Shown here: positions 10,478 through 22,140 of the stretch, piece by piece | Numbering within the stretch: the stretch's first letter is position 1 | How the letters are laid out: every line of letters starts with the position of its first letter | Assembly (NCBI RefSeq): GCF_026210795.1 | Contig: NC_089442.1 | Span: forward strand, 4,554,501-4,618,500 | Length of the DNA: 64,000 bases | From: Rhizophagus irregularis | Lineage: Eukaryota; Glomeromycota; Glomeromycetes; Glomerales; Glomeraceae | Reading direction: 5' to 3' | The notes under the pieces: generated by a model | What the model was told of the DNA's origin: nothing | Database searches by the model: none | Seen by the model: only the letters and a program-made list of their open reading frames with translations | Program-made: the position numbers and the translations under genes

Positions 10478-10941
10478 ACGATAAAGCGATTTTTTTAAAA
10501 TTTCATCTTTATATATGAACATATAAAAATCGGTATATCAAACTTATAAATTTTGATATGACGATTTTTTTTCATTGAACCCAAATTCGCTCTGACTGTA
10601 CAGTAATATTCTTTGAAACCCCCCCCCCCTTTACTTTAATTCAATTTCAGTAAATTCTTTTATTTATTAAGAATTTAAATCGAAAATTACATAAATACAA
10701 AAAAAATTCGATTTAAAAAATTATTAAATTAACATGATTATACATTATCAAAAACGTTATCGAAAACAAAATTGATAAAATAAGTACTTTACATACATAC
10801 AATACAAATAATACATTTCATACATAAATTACATACATACATACATATAAATATATATACTATATATATATTATATATACTAATAATACAATTAAATAAA
10901 TAAATAAATAATCAAAATCCTTCGTTAACGCTAATAATAAA

Positions 10942-12405
10942 TTAAGTATTTCGAACAATTTTTTTTAAAGATTTTCTTTTTTCAACATTTTTCTTTGCAC
11001 AAATCCTAAATACCATATCATAACCATTATAATGATTTAATTCTTCAAAAGCTTCATCAACTTTTAAATTATATTCTTCTTCAGAATATAAAGTAGAAAC
11101 TGAATGATATAAATTTTTTGTAGCCCATTTTAAAATTTCCAAATAAAGAGTTCCTAATCTACCTCCCCATTCTCCAATAGGGCATTGTTTATCCTCGAAA
11201 TGAATATCAGATAATTGATTATTATCTTCTAAACATTTTCTAATAATTGAACTTGGCATCATATTTATATCATAATTTTTCATTAATTCGTCGAGAACTA
11301 AATACAAAAAAAAAAGAATAAGTAAATATGTATGTCTGAATGCGTAATACCGTATGACGCTACAATCGCTACATATAGTACCCCGGGTACCCCTGTGGGG
11401 GTGGGAAAGGGGTACTTTACAGGGAGTAACTTGGGGAGTACTACAAGGGGGAGTACTATATGCGACGCCGTACGCACTAGTATATACGCGCTGAACGGTA
11501 TATACGGTATAGAAATAATTGAAATAAATCTTACCTTCTTCTCTAAGTTGATTTGCTAAAGGACCACCATCAATTAATATAATATCAGAATCAAGTATTA
11601 ATATCCACCTACTAGATACTCTTATTATTTCTTGTAAACATTTATTATAATCTTTTTGACTTAAACAACCCTTCATATTCCTCATAAAAACTAGATCAAA
11701 TGTATTATCATCATAAGGAAGACCTTCCAAGATATTTCCTAAAGCAAAATCAACATTTGATTGTTTTAATTCAAGCGGAAAATTATCCACAATATCAAAA
11801 CCTGTGAAATGACAATTCGGATATTTTCTGGCCATATCCAAACTTTTTTTTTTAATGAAAAATAATTTAATTAATATGTGTTAAAGTTTTTTTTTAAAAA
11901 AAAATGTTTTTTTACGATATTTTGTTGATATTTTACCTCCAAATTCCGGTTCCACAACTAAAAAAAATGAGAAAAACTTTTTTTTTTAATACCCATAATT
12001 ATCCATGATAAGGGTAAAAATAAAAATAACTTACCCAATATCTAAAACTTTAGCATTTCTACTAAAAACTTCATCAACAGGTAAAAAAAAAGATTGACCT
12101 TCCCATAATTCTTTATTCCAAATATGGGTCAATTCTAATCTTTTTAATTCATCATTATCAGTTGGAAAAATGTCTTTAACATGATCTCTGTTAAAATATT
12201 TTCTACTACCAAAAGTTTTAATTAATTCGGTACAACGATCAAAACTATTAGTTGAATGAGAACTTATAGTACTTTCAGAAGAAATTCTTCTTTTTGAAGA
12301 AGGAATATTATTACTAAATCTATCATAACTATCATTAATAAGAAAATTATTATTATGAAATCTTTTACTTAAACGTCTCTTTGACGTTGAATTTGTAGCA
12401 CCCAT
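10942..12405 (-). CDS. Class I SAM-dependent methyltransferase
   Basis: Predicted methyltransferase of the Methyltransf_25/11 type; the substrate is unknown. Exons 12405-12035, 11957-11937, 11842-11535 and 11297-10942 give 351 aa. The N-terminus (MGATNSTSKRRLSKR) is Ser/Arg-rich and probably disordered. Motif I, VLDIGCGTGIW, at about residues 117-130 binds S-adenosylmethionine. It is followed by FTGFDIVDNFP (acidic loop after strand 2), FALGNILEGLPYDDNTFDLVF and a C-terminal helical cap. The Gly-rich loop GCGTG is encoded by a 21-nt microexon flanked by introns of 77 and 94 nt, which an ORF scan cannot see. Intron 3 holds a GC-rich foldback. The gene is the probable source of the three 3' fragments next to kinases A, B and E. 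Confidence 0.85.
11372..11462. mobile_element. GC-rich foldback element in a methyltransferase intron
   Basis: This 91-bp island is much richer in GC than its surroundings. It begins CATATAGTAC then CCC and ends GGGAGTACTATATG, which are inverted copies. Inside, GTACCCC/GGGGTAC and GGGGAGTACT motifs repeat. Less perfect inversion extends outward over tgcgta...gacgc and gcgacgccgtacgca. It lies wholly within intron 3. A small MITE or a replication-derived palindrome are both possible. Confidence 0.5.
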
Positions 12406-12419
12406 AATAAATATTGTTG

Positions 12420-13230
12420 GAATTTTTTTAAATATGAAAAATCAATCTTATTAATGAAAGAAATTTATCGTCAAAAAAAAAAAAAAAAAAAAATTTTTTT
12501 TAAGAAAGAAAGGGTTTTGAAAGTCGAGAAAAAGTTTAAAATTTTTTTTGATCCAAACTTAAACCAAAACCCTTTTAAATGGACCTTAGTATATATGTCA
12601 TTGAGTCATTTGGAGAACTCCTTAATCAGCAGACTTGCATATGATAAAAGAAAGGTTGCTCATGTGAAACCATGAAATGCTATGTGAGAATCACCTAATA
12701 TGGAGATAATTAACTAAAGCCGACATCTTCCGTGATTAAATAAATGAAAAATAAAAGATGTTTCTGGAATATCATATAATATATCATATTATCTAAAAGA
12801 GATCATCTTTAAATTGCTTATCAGGACTAGTTATGTTAATTTTAATGATAAGTGATATTTTAATATACATTTTATTCATTTTATTTTAAACTCTAAAAAA
12901 CATGTGCCTTTTCGTATCATTGCGAAAGGATTTACAATAAAATTATATAAAATTAATTAAAAAAAAGTTCTATACATATATATATAATATAATATTTAAT
13001 TTCTCATTTGTCAAAACAATTCAAACTAACTAAAATTAAATTTAAACTTTTACTTTTTTTTTACTTTAAAAGACTTTTAACATGGTATAATAGGTTTAAA
13101 TTCGGAAGTGGTTTGTGATGGTTTTTCCTAAATCTGACTGGAATTATACTTTATTAAGAAAATTATGATATAATAATGATATTTTATATGGTAGGAACGC
13201 CAAGCCCATTTAATAAATTTCCAAAAAAAG
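12420..13230. other. Intergenic, no gene seen
   Basis: This spacer lies between two genes on the same strand. It includes a long A run (12475-12493), and at 12560-12720 a slightly less AT-rich stretch with no conserved frame. Nothing else is supportable. Confidence 0.5.
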
Positions 13231-13234
13231 TAAA

Positions 13235-13570
13235 TCATTCAAAAGGGTTCGTTTTTCCATCTTGGTGATAAGCTTCACTATTACGTCGTCTTTCTTTTCC
13301 AATACCAAAAAAGTGTTTAAGGGATAATTTTATTTCAACAAATTTAGAAATTGTTTCTTCTATATAAGTGATTTTTTCATCATTTTTTGTGAAAAGAATA
13401 TTTTCAGTATCAGAAATTTCAACTCCTGAATCACGTAATGAAAAAGTTGAAATTTTTTTACGTATTTTTGATAAACGTTTAGATGAAACTTTTGTTGTTC
13501 CCATATTTTTTTTTTCTGAATATTCTTTAGAATGATATTGATTTATATATTTTTGAGACATTTGAGACAT
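13235..13570 (-). CDS. Small hypothetical protein, 111 aa
   Basis: A single open frame, MSQMSQKYINQYHSKEYSEK onward, with codon choice like the neighbouring genes (A/T-ending codons). It is Lys/Ser-rich at the N-terminus. An internal MGTTKVSSKRLSKIRKK stretch resembles the MGATNSTSKRRLSKR start of the methyltransferase upstream on the same strand, so the two may share an N-terminal sorting or regulatory segment. The middle is acidic (GVEISDTENI). No domain is recognised. The alternative start at the internal MGTT is plausible. There is no visible intron. Confidence 0.5.
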   Translation of the reverse strand: MSQMSQKYINQYHSKEYSEKKNMGTTKVSSKRLSKIRKKISTFSLRDSGVEISDTENILFTKNDEKITYIEETISKFVEIKLSLKHFFGIGKERRRNSEAYHQDGKTNPFE

Positions 13571-13574
13571 TTTT

Positions 13575-16500
13575 AAAAAATTTGGAATAATTTTAATTTT
13601 TTTTGGAAAATTTTGAAAAATTTTGAAAAATTTTGGAATTTTGGAATTTTGGGAATTTGGGAACTTGTTGGAAATAAATAATTTTTTTAAATTTTTTTTT
13701 TAAAAAAAAAAAAGAAGAAAATTTGGGAGATTTCTCGCTTGCATTTATAAATTTTTTTTAATCTTAATAATAATCTCAATTTGTAAATTATTTACCAAAT
13801 AAATTTTATTTACCAATTGAAATATTCAATATTTAAACAACAAAAAGTAAATGCAGTGACTATTTAATTTTGAATTACTATATATTAATTATATATTGTT
13901 TTGCATTTAATTCAAAATTAGCAATAGAATAGGGAAAATAAAGACCGTTAAATTTCCGTCCGTTTATTACTAAAAAAAAATATTTTTTTCGGAAGAAGTA
14001 CTCCGGAATTCTATAATACTTATGAAATAATGAAAAAAATATGCATTGTATGTAAATTTGTGAAACAATGAAATTCTTTCAAAGTTCAACCCTTGCAGAA
14101 TTTCACAATCCTTAAAAATAACATCACATAAACTCCCACAAGAATAATCTCAATTAAGACTTTAACAGGTTTTTTTTTTTTTTACTAAGATTTAAGAAAA
14201 TAGGAAATAAGGTTTTATTAATAAATTAAATTCCCATCAGGTAACATTACTCGCAGATCAACTAACATAGGGTAAAGTTTAATCAGTTTATGCGTATGCA
14301 ATATGGCTAAACATAATTAACGTAATGAACAAATTGTATCGTCGTATCGTCGTATCGTTATCGAGTTATCAACCATTTCATCTCTTTCCCGTTGGAAGAT
14401 CACATCATCGGTTTTATCAATTTTGCCACATCCTTTAAATGTTTCGGGAGAATTGTTATTAACTAATTCTGAATATAGGTTCTCCCGACGGAAAATTTGT
14501 TTTTAGTCGATAAATTTTCAGATCTTTTTTTTTTTTATTTTTTTCGATTTTATTTATTTATTTTATTTTATTTTATTTATTTTATTTATTTATTTTATTA
14601 TTAATTATTTTATTATTATTTTTTTATATTTATAAAGATAAACTTTAAAAATAACCATATTTAGATGATTTAGAATAGTAGGTATTATTATATAGTTTAA
14701 TTGTTTGAAACTCCATCGAAATTTCTTTTATCCATTTTTATCCAAAGAAAGAGAGAATAATAATACAAAAATAGATCAATAAAAAAAAAATAGCATACGA
14801 GTAAGTATTAACAATGAGCAAAATGCATTATTCGCCAAATGAATTGGTTCAATATAACTACGAGTATAGTGACACGACATTCATTTTTTTTCATTTTTTT
14901 TAACCGTGTGAAATTCATTAACTATTTTAAGAGTGACATGTTTCAAAAATATTTTTTTATGTTCTTAAAAGAGATGACAATATATATTAAATTCGATTTT
15001 TTTTTTCATTTTAATAATAAATGTCACAACTTTTTATGCAGGAATATTCTTTTTAAATAAATGATTTTTTTTTTGTGGTCATTATATTTGTGGTCATTAT
15101 AATAATCAAATGAATCTATATTTATTATTTAAATGACAATTTCGACATTGACATTTTCGAAAAAATAAAACGCCGAAAAAAAAAATTCTAATCTTATTAA
15201 ATGAATTTTTTTGATAAGATTTAAAATAGAATATTGTCGGGTATTCGGGTATGCCTCATTTAACATTATCTGTATGTTCCATTTTAACCCGTTTAATCTT
15301 TATAATAAAAACTTTTTTTTCATTTTAACCTTGAAAACTAACCATTTTTATTATTTTTTTTTTGAAAAAAAAATGTGAATATGTAGAATATGTATTATTA
15401 CAAATGGATTTGCGTCGTCGTTCTTTATAGATCAAAAATCATTGGTGAACCTTGAATTGGATTAATTTAAGTAGTTCAGTCCACCTGACAACTGACAAGT
15501 ATGTCAAGTATGTCGGAAACATGTTTATATGTTTATTCCTTTCATCTTCTGTCCGTCATCTTTGCCATGCCAAAGCGTTTCGTCAAAATCGTCATAACGA
15601 ATATATTTAAAGAAAAGTTCAAAAAATATTGGTACTGTATAATAAAAAATTAAGGATTCAAAAATACATTACTTATATACTTATATACATAGTAATGCGG
15701 TATTTACGTACACCTTGATTTTTTTAGAGTTGACGACAATAAACGTTAATAGTAAGAAATTATTTTAATATTTTATATATTTTTTAAATAAAAAAATAAA
15801 ACTGGAACTTAACTTATTTTAGTACTTTATAATTTATTTTCATAGACTTTTACTCGATACTCTCATACTCATGCTCGATCATTTCGATACTCATACTCGA
15901 TCATTTCGATACTCATACTCGATCAAAAGTCTCAATTGATCACATGTAATCGATCATATGCTTAATGCCATACAAACAAATAACGCAAATAACGCATCAA
16001 TCAATTAATAATTCATCAGTTCATCAGTTTAATTAATAATTCATGGCATTATTAATTATTAATTATTAATTTATTAGTTGTTATTTAGAAATTCTCAACG
16101 TTAATTTTTTTTTCTACTTTTCGAATCTTTGTCTCAAACTCAAAGATCTATTCCTACAAAATAATAGGTGATATTACTTAAAGATGTCTCTCTCCTTCAA
16201 AACTTTTCTTAAAATAATCGTAAAAAGAAACTTGAGAAAAAAAAAAAAGTTATTTGCAATTAATTAAAATTATTGTCGGGAAGATCACTTGAACATAAAC
16301 CAATCAAAAATTTATTTAATAATTTTAATAATTACATGCTTGTATTACCTATTACCTATTTATCGAGAAGAAGTTTTATTAGTTACATAAAATTGTATAT
16401 CTAGTAATGATTGTCTATCTAAGGAACTTTCTATCGGATTTCATATGATAGAATTACAAATGAAAAAACTCCGAGCTTTTTCTTAAAAGATTTAAGTCCA
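13575..16500. other. Long AT-rich intergenic stretch
   Basis: I see no gene. It contains a TTTAT/TTAT microsatellite-like block at about 14540-14630, short cgtatcgtcgtatcgt repeats at 14339-14360, and a minisatellite at 15852-15925. Poly-T and poly-A runs are frequent. The last 100 bases are the 5' region of kinase C. Confidence 0.5.
15852..15925. repeat. Minisatellite, 24-bp period, about three copies
   Basis: The unit ctcgatcatttcgatactca (plus tact) repeats from 15873 with only small changes. It lies in intergenic DNA. Confidence 0.75.
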
Positions 16501-16502
16501 TC

Positions 16503-18519
16503 ATGGAAAAATCAACTAATATTAAACATAAAATTGATTTTTTATTATCAAATGACGCTCTTTCAAGTAATCAAACACAAAAAACAATTAAAATAAAAAA
16601 GAAATATGACGTACTTTCTTCAAGTCACCAAATACAAAAAACTTTTAAAATAAAAAAGAAATGTAGTGAATGTAATAAAATAAGAACTCCTTCAGATGAA
16701 AATAATCAAATTTGTTATACTTGTAACAAAGCAAAAAAAAGAATTATACCAAGTGGAAATAAAGTTATTGATGATTTTATTAAATATACTCAAACTAATT
16801 GCGCTCAACGTATTGGAAGAATGATGTTTGTTCCTTATGAAAAATTTAGAAATATAAAACTTATTGGTGAAGGAGGTTTTAGTAAAATTTATAAAGCTAC
16901 TTGGATTGATTCTAAAATTTCTGAAGAGGGTATTCTAAATTATTATTTACAAAATGAATCTAAAACAGTTGCTCTTAAAAAGATTAACAACTCAAAAAAT
17001 ATTACTTCTAAGGAGTTAACTGAGGTAAATTTTTTATAATATATTAATTTTATTTTAAAATGCGTGACAAATAATTTAAACAATAATTTTTTTTTTTTAT
17101 TTCAGCTCAAATTGTTTTATCTTTATTCTTTAAATGTGACAAAACCTAATATTTACGGTTTTCATAATTATATTAATGTATATTATGGTCTTACTCAAGA
17201 TCCTTTAACTCAAGATCTTATATTTATTATGCCATATTATAATTCAGACTTGTCACATTATATAATTAAAGATTTTTTTAATATTAATTGGTATCATAAG
17301 TTAAATAGATTAAAAGAGATTATAAATAGTCTTAATGAAATTCATGAAGTAGATATTATTCATCGAGATTTACATAGTGGAAATATACTTATAGATGAGA
17401 ATATTTTGACTAAAAAGAATCTAGCAAAATTATGTGATATAGGAATAAGTAAATCAGCAACAGAACATGATCTTAGTAATGATAATGAAGAAAACAACAT
17501 TTATGGTATAATTCCTTATGTTGCACCAGAAGTTTTACGAGGAAAAAATTATACCAAAGCTTCAGATGTATATAGTTTTGGAATGATTATGTGGGAGTTA
17601 ATGGTAGGAAGAAGACCTTTTTGGGATAGAAATCATAATACAGAATTAATAATTGAAATAAGTGATGGTTTACGTCCACCGATTATTACAAATGCACCTA
17701 AAGGTTATATTGATTTAATGAAAGAATGTTGGCATTCTGATCCTAAAAAAAGACCAAAAACAGTTGAAATATTAAAAAAAATTGATGAAGTACTTGTTAA
17801 TGAACAGGAAAATAAGACTGAAATTATAGAATCATCAGATATTGGTCCCGTAACAACAAATAATCCTGATGCCATATATAAGAGTAGATATTTAAGTGGT
17901 ATGATAAAATCTGCTGCTTCTAAAAGAAGTTTAAAAAGTCAATCTATTACTTCAAAACTTGGTAAATATTTGTAATATTAATTACAGTATATTTTTATTG
18001 ATTATTATAACAATTATATTAATTTTACCTTTCGTTCAATTATTTAGATCAATTTGATCCTAACAGTAATTATTAGTTTTACTTGATATAACATTTTTAT
18101 TCGTTTTAATTATGTTGTTATTGTTATTATTAACGAATTATATTTTCTTTTTTTTTGAAGATAAAAGAAATTTTGACGACAATCAATTAAGTAGCTTTGA
18201 TAATTGCATGGTAAAATAATTACAAATTACATTTTGATAAAGAAACCACTATTTTATATTAAAAGATATTTTTTTTTTAGGAAAAAGTATTAAAAAGAAT
18301 AAAACTAAATGAAGACGAAAATAATGGTAAATTATAATTGTTTTTTTTTTTAATGCATACATCATAAATTGATACCATTATACATTTTGTTTTTTTTTTA
18401 TTTAGATTTATACGTTACGAAAAGAAATTGAATATAAATTTTTAATGATGATGATGGTTACCATATTTTATTATTTTTATTTAGATTACGTTACGAAAGA
18501 ATTTGAATATAAATTTTAA
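16503..18519 (+). CDS. Zinc-ribbon TKL protein kinase C
   Basis: This copy belongs to the second subfamily, starting MEKSTNIKHKIDFLLSND. Exons 16503-17024 and 17106-17961 carry the Cys4 motif (CSEC, twelve residues, CYTC), IPSGNKVIDDFI and the kinase domain, with VALKK, HRDLHSGN, CDIG, APE and SFGMIMWE. Tail exons 18048-18065, 18161-18210, 18281-18326 and 18485-18519 keep an open frame, for 508 aa in total. Tail exons 4 and 5 have compensating length changes: exon 4 ends in phase 0 and exon 5 is one base longer. Exon 6 is duplicated (18408-18475 and 18485-18519); only the second copy gives an open end, DYVTKEFEYKF. The metal-binding motif is DIG rather than DLG or DFG. A shorter version would stop at 17975 if the second intron is retained. 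Confidence 0.75.
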
Positions 18520-19680
18520 TGATGATGGTACGTAAATACGTAAATATAATATAAGGGGGCTGATTCTAAAAAAAATCAAAGGTAAGAGAATTTTTTTGGC
18601 TAAAATTTAAAAAAGTTATTGTATTTTATTTAATTTAGTCATATCAAAAGTATAACTATGTAATAAAAATATCAATTTTGAAAAAAAAAAAAATCTCAAA
18701 CCTTGATCTTCCTAGATCAGGCACTTTTTAATTATAAAATATTTTGTCTACAATCTAATTTTTTTAGAATATATTACTAGCGAAATTCATTTTGATATTA
18801 ATACTTTTTTGATGGTCGTATTTTAATTTTTTTTTTTTTACTGGTTATATGATTATAGAAGTTAATTATTTATTGGTATACAGTATATGTGAGAAATTGG
18901 CATCGTAAAATGTGTCAATAAAAAGAACAAATTATTGCAAAGAAGCGCCCTAGCAAAATAAGCGACCGAAGCAAACGGTAATTCCTTTTACAATACAGTT
19001 TATATACATACCTAACTGAGTTGAGTAAAGCGTGATTTAGCAAAAACTACGAACTACAAAAACTTTATATTTTTTTGTAGAGTACACATCTCGAATTTTT
19101 GAATACTCTAATAAACAATGAAGCTATTACCTATTGAACTACTTCGATCTGTGTTCATAAGATGTTTTGATTTTATACCAATTAATGAATCAGATGGCTA
19201 ATGACACGATCTAGTGGAATGTGCGTTCGTAAAGTGTCGAATGCGCTCTTTGTATTTTTCATTTGCCCAGAATGTCTCTTTTTACACCACGATACGTTAA
19301 CAAAAACACGAATAAAGAATTCAATTCATAAAATATAAGTAAAAATATGTTTTTATTGAATATGAATTTATTAAATCACAATGATATGTTAGTTTAAAAT
19401 GTAGATGAGAATAACTATTATTAAAAGTAAATTATTGAAGAATCACAATACAATAAAGTATTAACATAATAAAAAAAAAATTACATAAAAAAGAATCTAA
19501 GAATTGAATTTACACATAAGATCATTCTACTTAAATTTGTGAACAATTGGGCAAAATGATTATTATCGTGATTAGGAAAAAAGTACTAGATACAAATAAT
19601 AATTTTAAACCCAGGAATGTCTCAGTAGATTGAGAAGGGTTAATATTATAGTCAATGTAGACAAAGTCGTACTTATTATT
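18520..19680. other. Intergenic with kinase exon-7 relic and an F-box-like mini-frame
   Basis: An unused tail exon 7 (aatatattactagcgaaatt) lies near 18767. At 19118-19201 a 27-codon frame, MKLLPIELLRSVFIRCFDFI and seven more residues, looks like the start of an F-box (LPxELL...F), but it ends at once. The rest shows no gene. Confidence 0.3.
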
Positions 19681-19689
19681 TCATTACTA

Positions 19690-19960
19690 CTATAAAGAGT
19701 ATAGGGGATTATTATTATAAATATCTAGAAAAAGATCATCGAGCTCGATGTTTTAATTTCGCAAGACGGATTTTTCATAACTTTCAAGAATTTTTGATAA
19801 TCCGTTAATTTTATTTCATTATTTATTTTTTTTTCAAGATAAAGAGTATATGCATTATTATTATAAATATCTAGTAAAAGATTATCGAGCTCGATGTTTA
19901 ATTTGCGAAATTTGCGAAGGAATTTTTGATGATTTGTTACTTTCATTATTTTTTCTTACA
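19690..19960 (-). pseudogene. Tandemly duplicated coding-like fragment
   Basis: The frame at 19725-19946 encodes KVTNHQKFLRKFRKLNIELD then NLLLDIYNNNAYTLYL. The same pattern follows as KLTDYQKFLK, after which the frame shifts by one base, although DNA matching LDIYNNN continues. The period is about 150 bp. It is a duplicated piece of an unknown gene, with the second copy broken. I do not recognise the family. Confidence 0.3.
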
Positions 19961-20047
19961 AAAAAAAAATTGAAAAACGAATAAGTAGGGATTGATGAAC
20001 CAACACTCAAATTACTTTTAAAATGAAAATTACCCAATCAAAGGGGG

Positions 20048-20672
20048 AAATCTTAACACACTACCCTGTGATGCCTGTGATGATTTTGTCACATTATCAC
20101 GTGATGGCATGTCTGAAATGTGTGCCAGGTTGATGGCGCAGTGTGGCGCAGCGATTTTTTCCAAAAAAATTAAATTGCAATTTTTTTTTATTTAAAATAA
20201 AACCTTCAAATTCCTGCATTAGGTGTATTTTTGTCCGCTCTGCAAATTTACTTAGAGCATATACGGGTGGTTTAGAAGGCCATTTTCGAGTTATTTAACA
20301 AAAACTGTTCTTTCGACAAATCCAATTTTGGAAATGATCGGCAAAGACGATAAAATCGGTTGTTATATACTAAAGTCAAAATCTACTTCCAAAACCTCCT
20401 TCCATTTATAAGTGAATTTTGTAAAACAGATGAAAATACATCTAATGTGTAAATTTGAAAGTTTTAAATTAAAAGAAATCTTTAACTTAAATCTTTTTGA
20501 AATTACTGCGCCACACTGCGCCGTCAACCTGGCACACATTTCAGACGTGCCACGTGATGCCCTGTTTACGTTTTTTACGTTTTTTATTATGTTTCTGAGG
20601 ACTTTTTTTGCCTGATCTCTATTTGTCACCGCATTATATGTCACCTACGTGACAGGGTAGTGTGGTAATATT
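20048..20672. mobile_element. TIR element of about 0.6 kb with CACTA-like ends
   Basis: The left end, CACACTACCCTGTGATG, and the right end, read on the other strand CACACTACCCTGTCACG, are inverted copies. A second inverted block covers catgtctgaaatgtgtgcca with ggcgcagtgtggcgcag (20108-20155) against 20504-20560. Weaker inversion extends outward through ggggaa and ttaac. The central 20160-20500 region lacks a transposase. The small frames on both strands here are by-products of the inverted repeats. Ends beginning CACTA suggest the CACTA group, but no 2-3-bp target duplication is certain. Confidence 0.6.
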
Positions 20673-21329
20673 CCCCAATTGTTGGTGTTGCAAAAATTAC
20701 CTTCTTGACCCCTCCCCGTGTTATTTTTTTGACCCGCACATACTGTATTACATATAGGAGGGTCAAAAAAGGATGTCGTACAGCGATACAGGATCAAAGA
20801 TCTTTGTATCATAAATGGTCACATGACCTACGCGCTATCATACGTTCTGTACAAATTTTAATTAAAAAAAAACGATAATTTATTAATAATTCGCTAGTAG
20901 ATTGAATTTGGGTACACTACATAATTATGATTAAGTAAACTCTTTACAAATTGATAATATAATTATAATACAATAATTAATTTTTTCATTACCATACAAT
21001 AGAATATAGTAGTATTTGATAAAATTAGCATAATTATATAGTATCTACTAATAAACTATACTCTACGCTTCCTATAGGCTCAATTGTGAATGATTATACT
21101 CGAATCAAAGATGTAGTACTTTTTCTTTTAGTATCAAAATCAATGTACTATCGCGTAACAGCAGTAAAAAACATTAAACATATTTAAATGCAATTAATAA
21201 AACGGTTATCGTAGGTCGTTATCTAATCATTAAATTTCTTTATCAGCAGAAATTAAAAAGCTATTAATTATTAATAAACAAATTTAAAGTAACTATACGA
21301 ATGTTTAAAATTTTCTTTTTTAAATTTAA

Positions 21330-22140
21330 AGTCATCATGAAAGAATAACAAATATTAAATATAAAATTGACTTTTTATTATTTATATAATTTTCAGGTGT
21401 ATCAGGAATAGATAACGGAAAATTTTCAATATCGTTAACGATCAATAGCATCAAATGACGCACTCCAACATACACAACGACTAATCATACGCATTTTTTA
21501 TAACTTGTTATAAAGCAAAAAAGAAAAAGAAGAGAGAGAATAATAACAAGCGAAAATATAATTTTATTAATCAAGCATAAATACTCAAACTAATTATCCC
21601 AAAAAATGGTGTTTGTTCCTTATGAAAAATTCGAACTTTAAGAAGCAAATTTATTACTCCAGAACTTTGGTAAGTAATTTGTAATTTGATCATAATTTTT
21701 TCATAATATAGTATTGATGATTTTTTAATTCAATTATTAGACCTTCACCAAAGAAGTCCTAATAGCTTTATTAACTAATTAAATATACTATGAAAGTTTG
21801 AGCTTTATTTAGTAAATTATCCGTGACATAGCTCAAAAAATCAGAGCACAAATTTTAATTGGTGAAAAATCATGAATACCGTGACTTCAAATAAACAAAC
21901 TTTTTCTGGTTTTTCCATCATTCTTTTTAATCCCTTTTTTGTCTTTTCTACACCTGTTTCCAACATTTAAAAAAATACACAATAAAAACTGAAGACTAAG
22001 CTGATTGAAGACGAAAAATAATGGTAAAACAATAATTAATTTCTTTTTATTTACTAGATTACGCTACGAAAGAACTTGAACTTGATATCAATATAAATTC
22101 TAAACAATCTAACGATGGTGGAAAGCAATTATACTAGTCC
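21330..22140 (+). pseudogene. Kinase relic D with the kinase domain deleted
   Basis: The start resembles the MEKSTNIK subfamily (atcatgaaagaataacaaat). A damaged zinc-ribbon region and VFVPYEKFE follow, then the sequence jumps directly to the codons at the end of exon 2 (ctttaagaagc). The whole kinase domain from the glycine loop to the last helix is missing. Tail exons 3, 5 and 6 are recognisable near 21740, 21990 and 22060. The same deletion junction occurs in relic H at 31.9 kb. Confidence 0.7.

Noticed and set aside
11332-11559. 75-codon plus-strand frame across the GC-rich island
   Set aside because: Falls within intron 3 of the methyltransferase on the other strand; no coding support.
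20363-20644. Overlapping small frames on both strands
   Set aside because: They lie inside the inverted repeats of a TIR element and mirror each other.
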